This document shows positions 14,921 through 22,748 of a stretch of 24,702 nt of DNA, piece by piece (position 1 is the first letter of the stretch; each line of letters begins with the position of its first letter). Source of the stretch: CAYWMP01 sp964459445. GTDB lineage: Bacteria > Desulfobacterota > DSM-4660 > Desulfatiglandales > HGW-15. The position numbers were made by a program, and so were the translations under genes. Under the pieces are notes generated by a model. The model searched no databases, was not told the origin of the DNA, and saw only the letters and a program-made list of their open reading frames with translations. The stretch covers positions 1 to 24,702 of the forward strand of contig CAYWMP010000085.1 of assembly GCA_964459445.1 (NCBI GenBank). Reading direction: 5' to 3'.

Positions 14921-15337
14921 ATGAAAAAGCTGCTCATACTATTAGCCATTGTTCCCTTCATGTGTGCCTTCAGCTATCAAAGTTTCCCTGAGTTGGGTAG
15001 TAAAGAACCTAATCATACAGCTTACCACGAACAGAACGACATCTACTGGCAGATATTTGATTTAGATGGGGATGGCAATCCTGACGCTGCTATGGGTTAC
15101 AAGCCAAATGGTGCGGTTCCCGTATTCATGATGACACCAACGGGAATGATGCTCATGTGGCAAGTGGACATTGAAGGCGTATCAGCGACCTATTACTGGA
15201 AAGATCTCGATGGCAATGGTCTTCCCTTTCAGGATGAAGGTTACGATACTACTGAAATACTTCATGATCCCAACGGTGACGGTCTTAACGGAAACGAAGA
15301 AGTCGCTTATAAATTAGGAAAAAAGGTTGCAACATAG
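14921..15337 (+). CDS. Secreted protein with EF-hand-like calcium loops
   Basis: A 138-residue protein starting at ATG 14921, which has a near-perfect AAGGAGGTGA 6 bases before it; an upstream in-frame ATG at 14879 lacks this. Residues 1 to about 20 form a signal peptide (MKKLLILLAIVPFMCAFS). The mature part holds three Asp-rich loops, DLDGDGNPDAAM, DLDGNGLPFQDE and DPNGDGLNGNEE, resembling the DxDxDG calcium-binding loops of EF-hands or dockerins. Tyr/Trp-rich segments lie between them. It probably folds in the periplasm or outside the cell with calcium. The sigma-54 promoter means it is made only when an activator signals. It is monocistronic. No characterised family is recognised. Confidence 0.83.
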   Translation: MKKLLILLAIVPFMCAFSYQSFPELGSKEPNHTAYHEQNDIYWQIFDLDGDGNPDAAMGYKPNGAVPVFMMTPTGMMLMWQVDIEGVSATYYWKDLDGNGLPFQDEGYDTTEILHDPNGDGLNGNEEVAYKLGKKVAT

Positions 15338-15420
15338 TTTAATCTATTCACCATGGAATGAATTTATTAAAATATTCATAACAAAAGAAAGGATCGGACT
15401 ATGTTAGAAAGTGACTCTGT

Positions 15421-15455
15421 ATGAACGGCAAGCGGGAATTCCGTTTGCCGTTCAT
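15421..15455 (+). terminator. Strong hairpin after the secreted protein gene
   Basis: A 15-base arm starting ATGAACGGCAAG pairs with its complement ending GCCGTTCAT, with one G-T pair, around the loop GAATT. It lies 84 bases after the stop. Only a short, interrupted T-rich tail follows (CATTT), so it may protect the mRNA 3' end as well as, or instead of, terminating transcription. Confidence 0.65.
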
Positions 15456-15702
15456 CATTTAAGGCCCACCCTTTAAAAGCTCTCCTTAAAGTTTTTCTGC
15501 CTCACCTACCTTATATTTCCCACTGATTCGGTCATAACCTAGGCTTCGTTCACGCAATTTAAATGTAACCGGCTTGGCAAGCATGCTAAAATTTTTTTCG
15601 CAATTTGACCTTTTTCAAATATTCAGGGCCTCAGCAACCCCTTTATGCCATCTTTTTCCGCCTATCGAGTTCCCGTTAAATCAAACAAATTTTCTTATTT
15701 AG
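15456..15702. other. Intergenic region
   Basis: About 250 AT-rich bases before the palindromes that precede the flavoprotein gene. No gene, RNA or repeat was recognised. Confidence 0.5.
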
Positions 15703-15731
15703 CAAGACAATTGTCTTGTAAAACAGGACAA
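15703..15731. promoter_or_regulatory. Nested palindromes, probable operator
   Basis: CAAGACAATTGTCTTG (15703-15718) is a perfect 16-base palindrome. Its right half also pairs, with one mismatch, with ACAGGACAA (15723-15731) across AAA. This gives three half-sites of the form (T)TGTCTTG spaced about one helical turn apart. It lies 22 bases before a small leader ORF and about 120 before the flavoprotein. The binding protein is not identified. Confidence 0.55.
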
Positions 15732-15753
15732 AAAACTTAATTAAGGATAAAGG

Positions 15754-15843
15754 ATGGCGAAATACGCGTCCAAATCTCGTAAAAATGAAAGGGGAAAGGC
15801 CGTTTCGTCGGCCACAATCATGTATTTTCGGCCGAGTACATAG
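15754..15843 (+). CDS. Possible 29-residue leader ORF
   Basis: ATG 15754 has AAGGA 6 bases before it. The 29-residue frame starts MAKYASKSRKNERGK, is basic, and ends in a TAG that overlaps the AGGAG ribosome site (15842-15846) of the flavoprotein gene. Stop-site overlap of this kind allows translational coupling or attenuation. There is no recognised domain, and chance is possible. Confidence 0.35.
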   Translation: MAKYASKSRKNERGKAVSSATIMYFRPST

Positions 15844-15852
15844 GAGATGGGA

Positions 15853-17268
15853 ATGATAAGTGAAGAAAAAAGGCCGTCTGAGACGGATTACCTCATCATC
15901 GGTTCAGGGCCTGGAGGTGATGGAGCGGCCAATAGGCTGGCGGAGTTGGGTCAAAAGAGGATCGTTGTCGTGGATAAAGGCCCAATCGGTGGGACCTGTG
16001 TGAACTGGGGCTGTATTCCTACACATTTCATTCTAGAGAATTTGCTGCTGCAACAAAGGATTTCGGAGGCAAACACCAGATACCATTTGTTCAACAGTAT
16101 TCCCGCAATAGAACTGGATGCCCTGAAGTCTGCTAAGGAGAGGGTCATTCAAAGTCTGCAATTGAGCATTATGCAGAGCTTCGAAAAAAACGGCATTGAA
16201 TTTATAAATGGAACGGCTCGCATTTTAGGCCATCGGGAGGTAGAGATTACCAAAGAGGATGGAGCGGTCATCAAGATGAGGCCCGGGACCATCATCGTTG
16301 CAACCGGCGCACCATTCACCGGTCTTAGTGTCCCTGGCATGAAGGAGGTCAAGGCGCATTTGATTAGAGCAGATCGTGTCATGGCCTTGGATTTCAAAGA
16401 GGTACCGAAATCCGTCGCAGTATACGGGCTCGACAGTCCAGCAGTAGAGTTGGCTAGCTTCTATCATCTCATGGGGTCGCAGGTTTCGCTGTTGAGCCCC
16501 CAGATCTCCATTCTGAGCTATGGGAGCGCAGAGCTGGGGGAAACCGTTGAAGACTCCATCGAGTTCCATGACATTGAGGTCTATAGGGATGTGAAACTCG
16601 AAGAATTCCGGAAAAAGCAAGACCGGCTGATTATTTCTTTTAAAGAAAGGGGCGAAAATCGCTTGATTGAGTGCGACGTCCTTGTCGACGCATACAGGCG
16701 GCAATCGAATCTGGAATGTATCCAGGATCTCTCTATTGACACAGAAGATGGGAGACCCCTGGTCAATGAGACCTTTCAGTCCTCTGCTGAAGGTATTTAC
16801 TTTTTGGGCGATGTGCGCAGCGGAGGGATCGTACCTTTTCGATCCCACCTTGCAGCCTTCAGCGGGAGGGTGCTGGCGGAAAAGATAATGGGTGAGCACC
16901 AGGGCAGCGGCGTAGATTTGACGATGATCCTCAGGGGCATGGCCACAATCGATTTTCAGATAGCAAGGATCGGCTTGACCGAAGCAGATGCAGTGGAAAG
17001 GGATCTGGACGTCAAAACTTTGCGAATTCCGAATTCCTACAATGCCTACGCCCACATCCTCGGCCAGGTTGCAGGTTATGCGCAACTGGTTGTCGAAACC
17101 GAAACAGGCAGGATTCTGGGGGGCGAGATCGTGAGTCCGGACGCTATCAATCTCATCACGGTTATCGGGACGGCAATGGCTTGCGACGGCACGATCCATG
17201 ATTTGAAAAAGTATCCCGGCTTTCATCCTAGTTTGGCTGAGGCGATATTGGAGTGTGCGTGGCTATAG
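15853..17268 (+). CDS. Flavoprotein disulfide reductase, Lpd/mercuric-reductase-like
   Basis: A 471-residue class I pyridine nucleotide-disulfide oxidoreductase. The FAD site is IIGSGPGGDGAANRLAELG (about 15-33). The redox disulfide is GGTCVNWGCIPTH, Cys49 and Cys54. The second FAD motif is EGIYFLGDV. The C-terminal dimerisation domain carries FHPSLAE, like the catalytic HPTxxE motif. Three departures from the standard: the conserved Lys after the disulfide is His58, the NAD(P) loop reads VAVYGLDSPAVELA rather than GxGxxG, and only part of the C-terminal motif matches. NAD(P) use may therefore be altered, and dihydrolipoamide is not a safe substrate call. The start is 15853, since AGGAG is 6 bases away; ATG 15847 abuts it. 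Confidence 0.88.
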   Translation: MISEEKRPSETDYLIIGSGPGGDGAANRLAELGQKRIVVVDKGPIGGTCVNWGCIPTHFILENLLLQQRISEANTRYHLFNSIPAIELDALKSAKERVIQSLQLSIMQSFEKNGIEFINGTARILGHREVEITKEDGAVIKMRPGTIIVATGAPFTGLSVPGMKEVKAHLIRADRVMALDFKEVPKSVAVYGLDSPAVELASFYHLMGSQVSLLSPQISILSYGSAELGETVEDSIEFHDIEVYRDVKLEEFRKKQDRLIISFKERGENRLIECDVLVDAYRRQSNLECIQDLSIDTEDGRPLVNETFQSSAEGIYFLGDVRSGGIVPFRSHLAAFSGRVLAEKIMGEHQGSGVDLTMILRGMATIDFQIARIGLTEADAVERDLDVKTLRIPNSYNAYAHILGQVAGYAQLVVETETGRILGGEIVSPDAINLITVIGTAMACDGTIHDLKKYPGFHPSLAEAILECAWL

Positions 17269-17308
17269 CTTGAGGCATTTTCAGAACGTCCGATTTTGGC
17301 CATTCAAT

Positions 17309-17341
17309 CGCCGTAGCTCTCGCTACTATGGTGAAGGAGGC
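17309..17341. repeat. CGCCGTAGC/GCTAC palindrome
   Basis: CGCCGTAGC and GCTACTATGGTG form an imperfect stem around TCTC, followed by GAAGGAGGC. This pattern is a common dispersed intergenic repeat. Confidence 0.45.
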
Positions 17342-17372
17342 TGGCCTAGGTTTTCGGATGAGGAAGGGCTAC

Positions 17373-17473
17373 GGTCTGATTCATTTTTTCAAGCCCTATC
17401 TATAGGCATTTGCGGGAACGGCAAAATTTGTTGGAAGTTTTTTGAGATAGGGTTTGAAAAAAAGAACCAGACC
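17373..17473. repeat. Long imperfect inverted repeat
   Basis: The left arm (17373-17401) begins GGTCTG and ends CCCTATCT. The right arm (17445-17473) begins AGATAGGG and ends CAGACC. They are complementary at 26 of 29 positions, separated by 43 bases. It could be a folded RNA, a small mobile remnant or a bidirectional terminator; the right arm contains a run of A. Confidence 0.7.
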
Positions 17474-17610
17474 TTCGCTACTGCCCGGGGTTGTTTTCAA
17501 AATAAGAGGCCCTATGGGACTTTGATTCAAAGCCTGGTCTTTCCGAGCTGCGAGACGGGAAGTTCCATGGGCCAGAATTATCATTCAAGATATTGAGAAG
17601 GAGGAATACT

Positions 17611-18090
17611 ATGAGTGAAGATAATCATGTATTTGGATGGCTTTCCTGTCCGGTAGTATTTGTCGGGACGGCGCATGGGGCAAAGAGGGACATCATGACG
17701 GCAACGGCAATGTTTGTATCAGAAAAGGAGCCGCTGTTGACGGTAAGCGTCGCACAACACCATCTCACAGCCGGTCTGATCAAAGAAAGCGGCACATTCA
17801 CCTTGAGCATTGCTTCTGAAGAGCAAAGGGATCTCGCCATTAAGTTAGGCAGTGTCAAGGGCGATGAAGAAGACAAATTCGAGAGATTTTCGTTAAGGAC
17901 GGTTTCAGATGGTTCAGGGCAGAACCTTATCCCCGAGGGTGCTTCGGCATGGCTGGAGTGCAAGGTCGAAGACGTTCGCGAAATCAAGGGCTATCATGTC
18001 ATTACGGGCCGGGTGGTAGCGCAAGAGGATTTGGGAAAGCCGCCTCTGGTCTGGCGAAAGGATCGGTTTTTCACTCTGGCGCCGTTATAA
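17611..18090 (+). CDS. Flavin reductase-like (FMN-binding) protein
   Basis: A 159-residue protein starting at ATG 17611, with AAGGAGG 6 bases before it; an in-frame ATG at 17593 is less well placed. It fits the flavin reductase-like split barrel: CPVVFVGTAHGAKRDIMTATAMFVSEKEPLLTVSV, where the last strand and turn bind FMN, then GTFTLSIASEEQRDLA, ASAWLECKVED and a final VWRKDRFFTLAP. Such proteins bind FMN and act as flavin or small-molecule reductases in anaerobes. The flavoprotein upstream suggests a shared redox theme, but 342 bases of repeats separate them. Confidence 0.88.
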   Translation: MSEDNHVFGWLSCPVVFVGTAHGAKRDIMTATAMFVSEKEPLLTVSVAQHHLTAGLIKESGTFTLSIASEEQRDLAIKLGSVKGDEEDKFERFSLRTVSDGSGQNLIPEGASAWLECKVEDVREIKGYHVITGRVVAQEDLGKPPLVWRKDRFFTLAPL

Positions 18091-18100
18091 TGAGAAAAGG

Positions 18101-18283
18101 GTGAGGGCTTTTAGAATGATTGGAGCGGTTCTTCTTAAAGTGCGTCTCTATATTCTTTTCGTACTGATTGTTATAGGAGTAAACTCCTTTGAATTTCAAT
18201 GCGGGGCGGAATACGAGGAACGCGGGCAGAGAATTGGAGCCGAGCGCACTCATTTACAGGATGAGCATGGATTGGCTTTGTAA
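18101..18283 (+). CDS. Possible small membrane protein (uncertain)
   Basis: A 60-residue frame beginning at GTG 18101 with a hydrophobic stretch (LYILFVLIVIGVNSF, about 16-30) and a charged tail. No clear ribosome site is present and no homologue is recognised. The hydrophobic part could be chance in AT-rich sequence. Confidence 0.2.
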   Translation: MRAFRMIGAVLLKVRLYILFVLIVIGVNSFEFQCGAEYEERGQRIGAERTHLQDEHGLAL

Positions 18284-18337
18284 AATTTTTTGGATTGATT
18301 AGGCGAGGATCGGAGGCAGGGAGGATATCGCGAAACA

Positions 18338-19303
18338 TTGAAGATAATGGAGATAGAGAGAAAGGGGCGGATTCTCACCAGAGCACAATTCGGATGTCTG
18401 CGCGATGTCTATACTTTAAACATAACCAAGGGCTGTGAGTTTTCTTGCGCCTACTGTTACGCTCGCGGCTATCCGGAGGCTCCTTGCACAGGGGAGGTGC
18501 ACGTCTATCGGAACCTTCCCAATAAGTTGGCAGAAGAGCTAGATAATCCAAGGCGGCGCAAAGCGGTTTCATGGATTGCCTTTAATACCTCATCCGATTC
18601 ATTCCAATCCCATCCAACGGTTTTGGAAACCACCTATCAAACCATGACAGTGCTCCTGGATAGAGGCATTGGTTTTTCTTTTCTCACGAAGGGCTGGATA
18701 CCCGACCGGTTTATAGAGCTCTTTTCCCAGTACAAAGATTTCGTGATCCCTAGGATAGGGTTGGTTTCCCATCGACCACGATACCGAGATCTCTTTGAGC
18801 CCTACGCCGCCACTATTAAGGAGCGTCTGGAAAATATTGAAAGGCTCAAGGGGAAAGGTTTAAAGGTTGAGGTAAGGATCGACCCGGTCATTCCCTTCTA
18901 CACCGATGATGAAGATACCGTCAGGGGTCTGTGCGATGCACTGAGCCAAAGAGAAGTAGATAGGGCGTCACTTAGCTACCTTCACATGCGGCCCGCCATT
19001 TTAGACCAGCTTAAACGCGAGCTACCGTCCACCGAATTCAATGTTCTTCAAAGCTGCTTCAGCAATCAGCCGTGGGCTGAGGTTGGCGCTTCGGGACGCA
19101 GCAAACTCATACCTCTTTCTCTCCGGCAAAAGGGCTATCGGCGATTCATGCGGATTTTCAAGGAATCAGGTATCAAAACACTCATATGCTCATGCAAAAA
19201 CCCGGATATGTCCGCGCAAATATGTATGGCCGGAGTAGAAACAAAGGAAACTCAAATCCCCTCGGAAAAGGGGTATCAGCAGTTAAGTCTTTTTCCCTGT
19301 TGA
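18338..19303 (+). CDS. Spore photoproduct lyase-like radical SAM protein
   Basis: A 321-residue protein with the radical SAM cluster motif KGCEFSCAYCYARG (Cys33, Cys37, Cys40), the CxxxCxxC pattern binding 4Fe-4S. The following NTSSDSFQSHP, RIGLVSHRP and KVEVRIDPVIPFYTDDEDTV segments fit the SPL-like branch. Further Cys (ICSCKNPDMSAQIC, near 285-298) may bind another cluster. True spore photoproduct lyases repair UV-made thymine dimers in spores; in a non-sporeformer the substrate is open. The start is probably TTG 18338 or ATG 18347; GGAGG lies 13 bases before the TTG. Followed by Hsp33 after 69 bases. Confidence 0.84.
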   Translation: MKIMEIERKGRILTRAQFGCLRDVYTLNITKGCEFSCAYCYARGYPEAPCTGEVHVYRNLPNKLAEELDNPRRRKAVSWIAFNTSSDSFQSHPTVLETTYQTMTVLLDRGIGFSFLTKGWIPDRFIELFSQYKDFVIPRIGLVSHRPRYRDLFEPYAATIKERLENIERLKGKGLKVEVRIDPVIPFYTDDEDTVRGLCDALSQREVDRASLSYLHMRPAILDQLKRELPSTEFNVLQSCFSNQPWAEVGASGRSKLIPLSLRQKGYRRFMRIFKESGIKTLICSCKNPDMSAQICMAGVETKETQIPSEKGYQQLSLFPC

Positions 19304-19372
19304 CATTGGACAAAAGGGGGCGTTTTAAAAGGGTCTCGCTACAGTGAAACGGAATCAGGAAGGAGTCCGAAT

Positions 19373-20245
19373 TTGGATGATTATCTGATACGCATCATAA
19401 CCGAGAAAGTGAATGTGAGGGGGCTTGCTTGTGTGACGACGGACCTTGTCAATGAGGCATGTCAGTTACACCGCGCACATCCGACCCCGAGCGCGGCATT
19501 AGGAAGAGCCTTGACAGGCGGCGTGCTTATGGGCGCGCTTCTGAAGACAGGACAGCGGATTGCACTAAAATTTGAAGGCGACGGACCGCTCAAAAAGATC
19601 GTTGTGGAGGCCGACAGCGATGGTGTTGTGCGAGGGTATGTGGCCGTACCGGAATTGGATCTGCCCTTGAGTAGGGGAAAACTGGATGTCTCAGGCGCTC
19701 TGGGCAAGAAAGGATTGTTCACGGTGATTAAGGATCTGAGGTTGAAAGAGCCCTATAGCGGCACGGTCGATCTGTTTACAGGTGAAATCGGCGAGGATAT
19801 TGCCTACTATTTTAAAGAATCGGAACAGATCCCCTCTGCTGTTGGACTTGGTGTGTACCTTGGCGTGGGTGGGAACGTATCCGCAGCAGGTGGATTTCTG
19901 ATCCAGTCCTTTCCGCCCTATGATGAAGAGGCGGTTGAAAAGCTCATTCAAAGAATCAGGGAGATGCCCGGGATTACGGATTTCATTCGAGATGGAAAGA
20001 CACCCGAAGAACTCCTTGAAATGCTATTTGAAGGCATCCCTTATGATGTACTGGAAAAACGAGCCCTTGCTTACAAATGCAGCTGCAGCAGAGAAAGAAC
20101 TGAACAGGCCCTGATTTCATTGGGACGGGAGGAAATCGAATCCATTATCACGGAAGAGGAAGAGATAGATGTGACATGCGAATTCTGCCGCAAAAGTTAC
20201 CCTTTTAATCGTGAAGATCTGACAGGGTTACTCGGAGAAGTTTGA
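19373..20245 (+). CDS. hslO: Redox-regulated chaperone Hsp33
   Basis: A 290-residue Hsp33, the usual length. The N-terminal domain runs to about 180 (ALGRALTGGVLMGALLKTGQRIALKFEGDGPLKKIVVEAD). The C-terminal zinc switch has Cys236 and Cys238 (CSC) and Cys269 and Cys272 (CEFC), which hold zinc when reduced and release it to form disulfides on oxidative stress, exposing the holdase surface. The start is TTG 19373, supported by AAGGAG 7 bases upstream; no in-frame ATG lies nearby. For an anaerobe it is an oxidative-damage defence. Confidence 0.97.
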   Translation: MDDYLIRIITEKVNVRGLACVTTDLVNEACQLHRAHPTPSAALGRALTGGVLMGALLKTGQRIALKFEGDGPLKKIVVEADSDGVVRGYVAVPELDLPLSRGKLDVSGALGKKGLFTVIKDLRLKEPYSGTVDLFTGEIGEDIAYYFKESEQIPSAVGLGVYLGVGGNVSAAGGFLIQSFPPYDEEAVEKLIQRIREMPGITDFIRDGKTPEELLEMLFEGIPYDVLEKRALAYKCSCSRERTEQALISLGREEIESIITEEEEIDVTCEFCRKSYPFNREDLTGLLGEV

Positions 20246-20271
20246 ACCGTAGTATCAATTCGGCCCTTTTC

Positions 20272-20300
20272 AATTGAGCGGCGGCTTAGCAATTTTTTTT
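20272..20300 (+). terminator. Probable terminator after hslO
   Basis: AATTG-AGC pairs with GCT-(TAG)-CAATT, with a three-base bulge, followed by eight T. It begins 26 bases after the hslO stop. The stem is modest. Confidence 0.45.
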
Positions 20301-20539
20301 CAGGGACGAATGAAAGAAAGGGGCAAGGCTTAAGGTTTAAGGCTTAGGGTAAGACATTTCTACCTTGTGCCGTTTTCTTTAGATTGCCGAACTCCTCCAC
20401 AATCAAGCATACTTTCAAATCTAATTTGTTTGGAATCGCAAAATTCGGAAAGCACACCTAAGGTAATCTGCGTTGACGCGAACCCTTTAAGGGACTATTT
20501 TGAAAATGACGACTTAATTCAAAGATCGTAAGAGATGTC

Positions 20540-21667
20540 ATGGCTTCAGTAAACCAATATGAATTAAATCTAGAGGAAGTAACCAGTCAGGTGCTCCATA
20601 ACTGCGAGGTTTCCGACTCTCAGTATGCAGGGCTTTATTCCGTATGCGGTCTGGCACTCCGATTGCGCGATTTGTACAAGTGGGAATACAGCTTGGCTCC
20701 ATGGGTGGAGGTCGATTCCTCAGAGATTCTGGATTGGATAGGCGAAAAAGAAGAGACCTGGGAAAGGCTCATGGAAGAGAGCTTTGATGATATTTCCATA
20801 CTCGGCCATAGCTATGATCCCTTTGATGCCAAGGGAATCAATAAGGTGCTCGAACCCTATGGTTTTTTTTATGGGGCTGGATTTGTGCAAAGCCTGAGAC
20901 CCACTTTTTTCCTCGCCGCGCTGGAAGAAAAAAGGCGGATCAACGGCCATCACGTGTATATCCTGGGTCAAGAAAAGGCACGGGATTTGTTGACGCTCCC
21001 TGCCCTAACCCAGCAGGATGAAATCCTTATTCGAAGGGAGTCGGCCAGGTTGTTTCTTTGGGATCGGATATTCTTCCTCGGAAAGTCGGGTCGAGAGGCC
21101 TTGAAATTTGCCTTGGAAACCTATGGCATTGAGTCACAGGATAACAAGGCCCTGCGTTCCAACCTGGCCCAGATCTCCGATAATGAAATAGAAACATACA
21201 TCTACCATGAGCTGGGTGAGATCCATGATACAAACTTTGATCGTGATATATGGCGGGAAATTATTGCCGCCTTTCCCCATTCTCCCATCGAACTCCTTGT
21301 CAGAACCATAAAGGACATCCTTGCCGACACCAATGAACAGGGTACATTGAGCTACATCATGAAAGAACGAAAGAAGGCCTCTTTGGCCTTTTATGTGGCC
21401 TTCTTGGACGGTCTAAGAAAAGTCTTGTTCCCGGAGCTTATTGAGACTTTTCAATCCTTCGCTAAAACCCATGATTGGAAGTTGGTAGACCAGGCCGTTT
21501 CTTCCGGATATAATAACGCAAAAAAACACACTGAAACAATCTGCCGCATCTTTAATGAGGGAAAAGAGAAAAATGACATGGCCTGGGCAGAGGAGGAGAT
21601 TGACACTCGGGTCTTGACTCCCCTGGGCATTGGCAGGGCTAAGAGAGAGAGCCCCAAGCCCAGTTAG
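20540..21667 (+). CDS. Conserved-looking protein of unknown function
   Basis: A 375-residue acidic protein, mostly helical by eye. No signal peptide, membrane segment or cofactor motif was found. The composition is rich in Glu, Asp and Trp (LYKWEYSLAPWVEVD, EKEETWERLMEE). A HELGEIHD segment near 224-231 is not a metallopeptidase motif. The codon use resembles neighbouring real genes. It starts at ATG 20540 with a weak AGAGA site upstream. A lipoprotein gene follows after 47 bases on the same strand. The function cannot be assigned. Confidence 0.8.
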   Translation: MASVNQYELNLEEVTSQVLHNCEVSDSQYAGLYSVCGLALRLRDLYKWEYSLAPWVEVDSSEILDWIGEKEETWERLMEESFDDISILGHSYDPFDAKGINKVLEPYGFFYGAGFVQSLRPTFFLAALEEKRRINGHHVYILGQEKARDLLTLPALTQQDEILIRRESARLFLWDRIFFLGKSGREALKFALETYGIESQDNKALRSNLAQISDNEIETYIYHELGEIHDTNFDRDIWREIIAAFPHSPIELLVRTIKDILADTNEQGTLSYIMKERKKASLAFYVAFLDGLRKVLFPELIETFQSFAKTHDWKLVDQAVSSGYNNAKKHTETICRIFNEGKEKNDMAWAEEEIDTRVLTPLGIGRAKRESPKPS

Positions 21668-21714
21668 TCTCATTCACAGATGGGAACTAGCAGGAAAGGA
21701 ATAACCAAAGGCCT

Positions 21715-22596
21715 GTGACTAGGAAGGTGATCATCAGTAGAATCAAGTATTGCTCGGTTCTTTGGGTTTTGTTTTTTGCTCTTACTGCCTGTGCAATCCC
21801 TCTCAAACAAAGGCTACTCAGCGGCGACGTCCCTCGATACAAAGGCAGAATCGATCCTGTCAAAATACCCATTACGCCCGAATACAAACCAGCCGAAGTC
21901 AAATTTAATGCAACGACCGCCGGCCTGAATTCAGAAAGATTCACTGAAATCTCAACCAGAGGAAAGTATTCTGTCCATAGGATGAGGAATCTTCTCCGCT
22001 GGAATTTGATGGTTCAATCCCTGAAGACGGGAAATCGAACGATTACACCCTATTTGCCGATTATGGAGAGTAGGTTGCTTTCCGAGAAAAACGGCAAAAC
22101 CAAGGAAGTAGATCTCACCTTTCCGGCCTTCGAAGAGGAATCCGGAGAGAAGGGGGCGGGCCCGCGGGAAATCAATGCCTTGATTGCCGGGTGGTCCTAT
22201 TCCTTTTTTACGGTACTATCGCCGTACCCCGTTCGCTCCGGAGATATCCTGTTCTCAGCCCCGGTTAGGGATTGCCTGCCAGAGCATCTCAGGGATTGGC
22301 TCTCTAACATCATGGGGACCCAATTAGAGATCGCGAAGGCAGATGCCAGAGGCGCCTTTCATACTACACTCCTAGGCAGAAATGTTTATAAAGGGAAAAA
22401 AGTCATTGCCGGAGAGTTAAAGGAACCGGTCAGTCTAATATTCAACAATTCCGAGGCGTTGAAGGCTGAACTAAAGGGGTACGTACTTCTCGATGCGGAT
22501 ACTCTGCAACCCCTGAAGGGGGAGATCCTTCTCACCGTGCCGATCAAGGATGATCCTTTGATGGTTTATGGCACATTCACGGCCCAAGTGAAGTGA
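21715..22596 (+). CDS. Lipoprotein of unknown function
   Basis: A 293-residue protein with a lipoprotein signal: basic start, hydrophobic core and lipobox LTAC with Cys26, followed by AIPLKQ. No Asp at +2, so outer-membrane sorting by the E. coli rule is possible, though this rule may not hold here. The rest (about 30-293) is a mixed-fold extracytoplasmic domain without recognised motifs. The start is GTG 21715, with AAAGG just upstream. It is close to the preceding unknown gene and may be co-transcribed with it. Confidence 0.78.
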   Translation: MTRKVIISRIKYCSVLWVLFFALTACAIPLKQRLLSGDVPRYKGRIDPVKIPITPEYKPAEVKFNATTAGLNSERFTEISTRGKYSVHRMRNLLRWNLMVQSLKTGNRTITPYLPIMESRLLSEKNGKTKEVDLTFPAFEEESGEKGAGPREINALIAGWSYSFFTVLSPYPVRSGDILFSAPVRDCLPEHLRDWLSNIMGTQLEIAKADARGAFHTTLLGRNVYKGKKVIAGELKEPVSLIFNNSEALKAELKGYVLLDADTLQPLKGEILLTVPIKDDPLMVYGTFTAQVK

Positions 22597-22748
22597 TCGA
22601 TCGGGGAACCCAAAGCGTACTGTTGTTGATGATCAGTCGGATATGGTTTTACACGAAGTGGAAGACTCTAAAACCAGAATGTCGGCATGTCGGGGCTCAG
22701 GTTTAGAGGAGGTTGCAGTCAACAAGCATCATCAGAGGTCGGGAAACC

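Larger units (their letters stand above)
17269..17610. other. Intergenic region with two repeats
   Basis: About 340 bases between the flavoprotein and the flavin reductase-like gene. It holds a degenerate palindrome at 17309-17341 and a 29-base imperfect inverted repeat at 17373-17473. The plus-strand open frame across it (17255-17596) follows the repeats and shows no motifs. Confidence 0.6.

Noticed and set aside
16225..17226. 333-codon minus-strand open frame inside the flavoprotein gene
   Set aside because: It is antisense to a gene with clear catalytic motifs and has no motif of its own.
17255..17596. Plus-strand 113-codon open frame after the flavoprotein
   Set aside because: It runs through two palindromic repeats and has a low-complexity, motif-free translation.
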